Shown here piece by piece: positions 57,996 to 64,000 of a DNA stretch of 64,000 bases. Numbering within the stretch: position 1 is the stretch's first letter; each line of letters opens with the position of its first letter. The translations under genes were made by a program, and so were the position numbers. The DNA comes from Streptomyces netropsis (GTDB taxonomy: Bacteria; Actinomycetota; Actinomycetes; Streptomycetales; Streptomycetaceae): NCBI RefSeq assembly GCF_014203545.1, contig NZ_JACHJG010000005.1, positions 1 to 64,000 on the forward strand, given 5' to 3'. Under the pieces are notes generated by a model. It was not told where the DNA came from and did not search any database. It saw only the letters and a list, made by a program, of their open reading frames with translations.

Positions 57996-58866
57996 GGTGG
58001 CGGACGGCCGGGGCGCACGGACAGCGCCGAGCGCCCTGTGGCAGCTGTCCCTCTTCCGCAGTGAGGTCACCACCGTGCTGCGCCGGTGGCGGACGCTCGC
58101 GCTGCTCGGCGTGCTCGCGGCGGTCCCCGTGCTGGTCGGCATCGCCGTGAAGATGGAGACGGGCGACGGCGGCCCGTCCGGCGGCGACGGTCACGGCCCG
58201 GCGTTCATCAGCCAGATCAGCAACAACGGCCTCTTCCTGGTCTTCGCGTCCCTCGCCGCGACGCTGCCGTTCTTCCTGCCGATGGCCGTCGGGGTCGTCG
58301 CGGGCGACGCCGTGGCGGGCGAGGCGGGCTCCGGCACGCTGCGCTATCTCCTCGTCGCCCCCGCCGGGCGGACCCGGCTGCTGCTCGCCAAATACGCCTC
58401 GACGCTGGTCTTCTGCCTCACCGCCACCCTGGTCGTGGCCGTCTCGGCGCTGACCGTGGGTTTGCTGCTCTTCCCCGTCGGGGACGTCACGCTGATCAGC
58501 GGGACGCAGATCTCCTTCGGCGAGGGGCTGCTGCGCGCGGTGGCGATCGCGGGCGTGGTCGCCGCGTCCCTGGTCGGCGTGGCGGCGGTGGGGCTGTTCG
58601 TCTCGACGCTCACCAACAGCGGTATCGCGGCGATGGCCACCACCGTGGGCCTGCTGATCACGGCGCAGATCCTGGACCAGTTCCCGCAGCTGCACGCCGT
58701 TCAGCCGTATCTCTTCCCGCACTACTGGCTGAGCTTCGCGGACCTGCTGCGCGAGCCGGTCTACTGGGAGCCGCTGCAGCGCAACCTCGGCCTTCAGGCG
58801 CTCTACGCGGCGGTCTTCGGCTCGGCCGCGTGGGCCCGCTTCACCACGAAGGACATCACCGTCTGA
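57982..58866 (+). CDS. ABC transporter permease (ABC-2 type)
   Basis: This 294-residue membrane protein has six hydrophobic segments with a large extracytoplasmic loop after the first. The motif AGDAVAGEAGSGTLRYLLVAPAGR is typical of ABC-2 permeases of the export type. It overlaps its ATPase by 14 bases. Substrate unknown; the neighbouring LolA-like protein suggests a lipid or lipoprotein, but this is inference. Confidence 0.88.
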   Translation: MSRAEVADGRGARTAPSALWQLSLFRSEVTTVLRRWRTLALLGVLAAVPVLVGIAVKMETGDGGPSGGDGHGPAFISQISNNGLFLVFASLAATLPFFLPMAVGVVAGDAVAGEAGSGTLRYLLVAPAGRTRLLLAKYASTLVFCLTATLVVAVSALTVGLLLFPVGDVTLISGTQISFGEGLLRAVAIAGVVAASLVGVAAVGLFVSTLTNSGIAAMATTVGLLITAQILDQFPQLHAVQPYLFPHYWLSFADLLREPVYWEPLQRNLGLQALYAAVFGSAAWARFTTKDITV

Positions 58867-58907
58867 GCGGGCTGCGAGGCCGGAGGGATCTGCGGGGTGC
58901 GAACGGT

Positions 58908-58945
58908 GTGACCGGCCCCCGTCCCGCACGGCGGGGGCCGGTCAC
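58908..58945. terminator. Bidirectional terminator
   Basis: GTGACCGGCCCCCG (58908-58921) pairs perfectly with CGGGGGCCGGTCAC (58932-58945) across ten bases, between converging permease and peptidase genes. Confidence 0.85.
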
Positions 58946-58975
58946 GTCACCGTGGCCTCAGCGAGGTGGCAGCGC

Positions 58976-60442
<1,467 letters not shown>

Positions 60443-60493
60443 TCAGGGAATGCTGCGACCTTTGTTATTTCTGTGTTTCGTGGGGCGCAGCGC

Positions 60494-61498
60494 CTAGTTC
60501 ACGGCTTTTGTCGGCGCTTCCGCGACGCCCGCCGACTCGACGGCGGTCACACCTTCCACAGCAGCCTCCGCCGCCTTGAGCCGCGCGTTCCGCAGCTCCG
60601 TCCGCGAGATCCGTGCGGCCCGCAACGCGTCCCAGGTGAGCACCGCAAGCGCCAGCCAGACGAGCGCGAAGCCCGCCCAGCGCTCGGCCGGCATCGCCTC
60701 GTGGAAGACCAGCAGTCCGAGGGCGAACTGGAAGATCGGCGCCAGGTACTGGAGCATCCCGATCACCGACAGCGGCAGCCGGACCGCCGCCGCGCCGAAG
60801 GAGATCAGCGGCAGCGCGGTGATGGCACCGGTGCCCAGCAGGAGCAGGGTGTGGCCGCCGCCCTCCGAGGTGAAGGTGGACTCGCCGCGCGAGCCGAGGA
60901 AGACCAGCACGGCGAGCGCGGGCAGGAACTGCACGGCCGTCTCGGCGGCCATCGACTCCAGGCCGCCCAGCCCGACCTTCTTCTTGACCAGGCTGTACGT
61001 GCTGAAGGTGGCCGCGATCGCGAGCGCGATCCACGGCGGCTTGCCGTACCCGACGGCCAGTACGACCACGGCGGCCACGCTGACGCCCACGGCCACCCAC
61101 TGCGCGGGCCGCAGCCGCTCGCGCAGCACGAGGACGCCGAAGGCGATGGTCGCCAGGGGGTTGATGAAGTACCCGAGGGAGGTCTCGACGACGTGCCCGG
61201 AGTTCACGGCCCAGATGTAGACCCCCCAGTTCAGGGAGATGACGGTCGCGCCGACCGCGATCATCCCCAGGCGCTTGGGCTGCCGCAGCAGCGGGCGTAT
61301 CCAGTCCCAGCGCCGGGTCACAGCCAGCACGACGGTGACGGCGGCCAGCGACCACACCATGCGGTGGGCGAGGATCTCGACCGCGCCCGTCGGTTCCAAC
61401 AGCGGCCAGTAGAGGGGGAAGAGCCCCCAGATCCCGTAGGCGAGGACGCCGCACAACAACCCGGTGCGGGTCTCGGTCTTCGACTCGTGCGACTCCAC
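60494..61498 (-). CDS. rarD: EamA-family transporter RarD
   Basis: This 334-residue protein with ten transmembrane helices has the RarD signature GLLCGVLAYGIWGLFPLYWPLL and the two EamA halves. Substrate of RarD is unsettled; it is annotated as a chloramphenicol-sensitivity protein. GTG 61498 has AAGGAG seven bases upstream; a longer in-frame reading continues into repeat C and is not coding. Confidence 0.88.
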   Translation of the reverse strand: MESHESKTETRTGLLCGVLAYGIWGLFPLYWPLLEPTGAVEILAHRMVWSLAAVTVVLAVTRRWDWIRPLLRQPKRLGMIAVGATVISLNWGVYIWAVNSGHVVETSLGYFINPLATIAFGVLVLRERLRPAQWVAVGVSVAAVVVLAVGYGKPPWIALAIAATFSTYSLVKKKVGLGGLESMAAETAVQFLPALAVLVFLGSRGESTFTSEGGGHTLLLLGTGAITALPLISFGAAAVRLPLSVIGMLQYLAPIFQFALGLLVFHEAMPAERWAGFALVWLALAVLTWDALRAARISRTELRNARLKAAEAAVEGVTAVESAGVAEAPTKAVN

Positions 61499-61595
61499 GG
61501 GGCTCCTTCCGGAGGTTTCGATGAATGAACCTTCGGAAGGTAGCGCCGCCCGGGCCCGGCTGTCATGCGCGTATCGGATGATGGTCCTGACAGGT

Positions 61596-61682
61596 GTCCT
61601 CAAGTGCCGGACGGGCTGCACTTGCAGCCCGTCCGGCGCTTGAGGACGCGCCCGCAGGGCGCCTGCCGCCGCAGGCGGCACC
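61596..61682. repeat. Composite palindromic intergenic repeat, copy C
   Basis: A 25-bp hairpin with one G-T mismatch (61596-61620 with 61623-61647) is followed by GCGCCCGCAGGGCGC and TGCCGCCGCAGGCGGCA, each itself a hairpin. The tail ends where the permease gene begins its stop codon. The order and orientation are those of copy B. Confidence 0.88.
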
Positions 61683-63652
61683 TACGCCCGCGCGGAGCGC
61701 AAGCGCTCGACGGCCCGGGCGACATCGAAGGGCAGGATCGTCACGGCGACGTCGGGCAGGTGCTCCAGGGCCTTGGCCAACTCGTCGCCGATGCCCCGGT
61801 GCAGCAGCCGCCCGAGCGGCGGCGGGTAGGCGCGGCGCGGGATCAGCAGGGTCAGGGCGGTGGTGCCGTCGGCGGTCGTCCGGGCCGCGAGGGCGACGAT
61901 CGTGTGCCGCAGCCGTCGGTCGGGGCAGTCGACCAGCTCCAGCGGCACGGTCGTGCCGGGCGACCGCTCCCACCGCTCGACCAGCCGGCGCGCACGGGCC
62001 TCGTCGACCACGACGTGCAGGGCCCGCACCTCGTCCGGCCGCAGCTCGTGCGCGTAGGCCAGTGCCTTGAGGGTGGCCAGATCGAAGCCGTCGACCAGGA
62101 CGTACACCAGGTGCCGCCGCCAGCGCGGGCGGTCCGTGGCGAGCGGGGGCACGTTCTCCAGGGCCTTCGCCTCGGCCCGGTACTGACGGTTGATGCGGAT
62201 CAGCGCCCACACCCCGAGGGGGAAGACCGCGACGACGAGCCACGCGCCCTCGGTGAACTTGGTGACCGCGAAGACCACCACGACCAGCGCGGAGACCACG
62301 GCGGCACCGATGTTGACGGCCAGCTTCCAGTGGCGGTGCGGCTCGCGGGGCCGCCGCCAGTAGTGGACCGTCAGCCCGGCGGCGGCCATGGTGAAGCCGG
62401 TGAAGACACCGATGGCGTAGAGGGCGACGAGCTTGTCGACGTTGGCGCGCGTCACCAGCAGCAGCGCGAGGGAGACGACGGCGAGGCAGACGATGCCGTT
62501 GGAGAAGGCGAGCCGGTGCCCGCGCCGGGTCAGCTGGCGCGGCAGGAAGCTGTCCTCGGCGACGAAGCTGGCGAGGAACGGGAAGCCGGTGAAGGGCGTG
62601 TTGGCCCCCGTATAGAGGATGAGCGCCGTCGCGAGCTGAACGAAGACGAGACCGGCCGTGCCCAGCGGGCTGTCGCCGAAGACGAGCCGGGCCTCCTGCG
62701 CGATCACGGTCGGGTTGCCGTCGGTGTAGGGGATCGCGTGGGTGTAGTGGGCGAGGGTGGAGACCCCGAGGACCATGCCGCCCAGGAGACAGCTCATGAC
62801 GGTGAGGGTGCGCCGGGCGTTGGGGCCCTGGGGGCGGCGGAAGGCGGAGACGCCGTTGGAGATCGCCTCCAGGCCGGTCAGCGAGGAACCGCCGTTGGCG
62901 AAGGCCCGCAGCACCATGAACAGCGAGGCGCCGTACAGCCAGCCGTCGCCCGCCTCGCCGAGCGGCACGGCCCCGGCCGCGTGCACGTCCGCGTGCGGAA
63001 GGCCCCCGGTCAGGGCCCGCACGAGCCCGAAGGCCAGCATCAGCGCCACGGCGAGGACGAAGAGGTACGCGGGCGCGGCGAAGGCCCGCCCGGCCTCGCG
63101 GATGCCGCGCAGGTTCCCGTACGCCAGCAGCAGCACCATGGCCGCGGAGAGGGGGACCTTCATGTGGTCGATGCCCGTGTAGCCCTCCCCGACGAGATGG
63201 GCGAGGGAGATCAGGGCGTCGGTCCCGGCGGCGGTCTGGACGGCGACGGTGACGATGTAGTCGACGAGCAGGGCGACCGCCGCGATCTGCGCGACGCGTG
63301 GCCCGAAGTTCTCCCGGGCGACGACGTAACTGCCGCCCGCGCGGGTGTAGACCATGACGACGTCGCGGTAGGAGAGCGTGAGCATCAGCAGGACCAGCAG
63401 GATCGCCCCGGTCACCGGCAGCAGCAGGGTGAACGCGGCGACCCCCACGACCGGCACCAGGATGCGCAGCATCTCCTCGCTGCCGTACGCGGTCGAGGAC
63501 ATGCAGTCGGAGGCGAGGACGCCGAGCGCCATCGGGTTCGACAGCTTCTCGTGCGCGAGCCGCCCGGTGACCAGCGGCGGACCGAGCAGGCGGCGCTTGA
63601 GCCGGTAGCCGAGCGGGTCACGGGGAGCGGGGGCGGCTTCGGTGTCGGCCAT
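61682..63652 (-). CDS. KimA-like APC permease with USP-like cytoplasmic domain (possible potassium importer)
   Basis: This 656-residue protein has about 12 helices and a C-terminal cytoplasmic domain of about 200 residues of the universal-stress type (HLVYVLVDGFDLATLKALAYAHEL ... ALHVVVDEARAR). The start (LASDCMSSTAYGSEEML) and body (AGGSYVVARENFG, LLVDYIVTVAVQTAAGTDA) match the KimA group, high-affinity potassium symporters in Bacillus that c-di-AMP controls. Potassium specificity is inferred from resemblance. ATG 63652 gives MADTEAAPAPRD. Confidence 0.82.
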   Translation of the reverse strand: MADTEAAPAPRDPLGYRLKRRLLGPPLVTGRLAHEKLSNPMALGVLASDCMSSTAYGSEEMLRILVPVVGVAAFTLLLPVTGAILLVLLMLTLSYRDVVMVYTRAGGSYVVARENFGPRVAQIAAVALLVDYIVTVAVQTAAGTDALISLAHLVGEGYTGIDHMKVPLSAAMVLLLAYGNLRGIREAGRAFAAPAYLFVLAVALMLAFGLVRALTGGLPHADVHAAGAVPLGEAGDGWLYGASLFMVLRAFANGGSSLTGLEAISNGVSAFRRPQGPNARRTLTVMSCLLGGMVLGVSTLAHYTHAIPYTDGNPTVIAQEARLVFGDSPLGTAGLVFVQLATALILYTGANTPFTGFPFLASFVAEDSFLPRQLTRRGHRLAFSNGIVCLAVVSLALLLVTRANVDKLVALYAIGVFTGFTMAAAGLTVHYWRRPREPHRHWKLAVNIGAAVVSALVVVVFAVTKFTEGAWLVVAVFPLGVWALIRINRQYRAEAKALENVPPLATDRPRWRRHLVYVLVDGFDLATLKALAYAHELRPDEVRALHVVVDEARARRLVERWERSPGTTVPLELVDCPDRRLRHTIVALAARTTADGTTALTLLIPRRAYPPPLGRLLHRGIGDELAKALEHLPDVAVTILPFDVARAVERLRSARA

Positions 63653-63666
63653 GGCCCCATGAGAGC

Positions 63667-63710
63667 GGGTGCCCGGCCGGGGCGCCGTCAGACGCCCCGG
63701 CCGGGCACCC
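63667..63710 (-). terminator. Terminator after the oxidoreductase beta gene
   Basis: A perfect 18-bp stem (GGGTGCCCGGCCGGGGCG at 63667-63684 with its inverse at 63693-63710) and eight-base loop separate this gene from the permease. Confidence 0.85.
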
Positions 63711-63740
63711 GTCTGTGCCCGTACGTACCAGTACGAAGAG

Positions 63741-64000
63741 CTAGCCGACGACCGTCCAGGTGTCGTTGCCGGCGAGCAGCGCGGACAGGTCGCCCTTGCC
63801 CTTCTGCTCGATGGCGGCTTCGAGCTGGTCCGACATCTGGGTGTCGTAGACCGGCCGGTCGACGCTGCGCAGCACACCGATGGGGGTGTGGTGGAGGGTG
63901 TCGGGGTCGGCGAGGCGGGAGAGGGCGAACGCGGTGGTCGGGGACGTGGCGTGCGCGTCGTGGACGAGCACGTCGGCCTCGTTCTCCGCCGTCACGGCGA
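63741..64000 (-). CDS. korB: 2-oxoacid:ferredoxin oxidoreductase beta subunit, C-terminal end (runs off window)
   Basis: The last 86 codons of the gene are in the window. The frame is open past the right edge, so the GTG at 63995 is internal. The tail (TPIGVLRSVDRPVYDTQMSDQLEAA then KGKGDLSALLAGNDTWTV) is characteristic of the KorB subunit of 2-oxoglutarate:ferredoxin oxidoreductase. The enzyme decarboxylates 2-oxoglutarate to succinyl-CoA with ferredoxin as acceptor. The alpha subunit should lie upstream, beyond the window. Confidence 0.85.
   Translation of the reverse strand, partial: AVTAENEADVLVHDAHATSPTTAFALSRLADPDTLHHTPIGVLRSVDRPVYDTQMSDQLEAAIEQKGKGDLSALLAGNDTWTVVG

Overview
The window is high-GC actinobacterial DNA, almost certainly a Streptomyces chromosome. 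The signs are GTG/TTG starts, GTGA/ATGA stop-start overlaps, futalosine-route menaquinone genes, a complete 14-gene nuo operon, a PASTA-free Ser/Thr kinase, and a mobile element of the actinomycete integrative-conjugative (AICE) type. No rRNA, tRNA or CRISPR array was seen.

Region 1 (1-8102) is the right part of an AICE. It holds a TPR-repeat protein cut by the window edge, a GntR/KorSA-like repressor with a clustered operator, an SCO3933-like small protein, an FtsK/SpoIIIE-type transfer ATPase, two tiny accessory genes, a RepSA-like initiator that appears to lack a normal start codon, a 57-residue gene, and a large serine integrase. The integrase abuts the attachment region. Immediately beyond it lies the orphan 3' end of a membrane-transporter gene, so the element seems to have split that gene. 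Its 5' part would lie left of the window.

Region 2 (8103-14660) carries a TetR regulator, a secreted or anchored surface protein, a secretory lipase broken by a one-base frameshift, an AraC regulator and an acyl-CoA synthetase (a lipid-use group), followed by a cold-shock gene with an attenuator-like hairpin in its leader.

Region 3 (14949-25703) is a menaquinone neighbourhood: mqnA, mqnC, a shrunken amidohydrolase-like gene, the C-methyltransferase (menG/ubiE) and a geranylgeranyl-reductase-like flavoprotein. A tethered esterase, a receptor-like Ser/Thr kinase and a large zinc-ribbon membrane protein are interspersed. A polyprenyl diphosphate synthase at 54093 probably supplies the quinone side chain.

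Region 4 (25735-31336) holds a small phosphatase with a tiny membrane protein, a HTH/coiled-coil/degenerate trypsin-fold protein, an ABC-F ATPase behind a 7-codon leader peptide and terminator hairpin, a methyltransferase and an NlpC/P60 wall hydrolase.

Region 5 (31337-48168) is the nuoA-N operon (respiratory complex I). It is preceded by a probable Rex redox box and repeated AGATCAC motifs, and ends in a strong terminator. Complex I reduces the menaquinone made by the region 3 enzymes.

Region 6 (48225-64000) contains a lipoprotein, a GPP34 protein with fumarylacetoacetase, an ATP-grasp ligase with a flavoprotein, the polyprenyl synthase, a LolA-like protein with an ABC exporter, an M28 aminopeptidase, RarD, a KimA-like permease and the 3' end of a 2-oxoacid:ferredoxin oxidoreductase beta subunit. 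Three copies of a composite palindromic intergenic repeat are scattered here.
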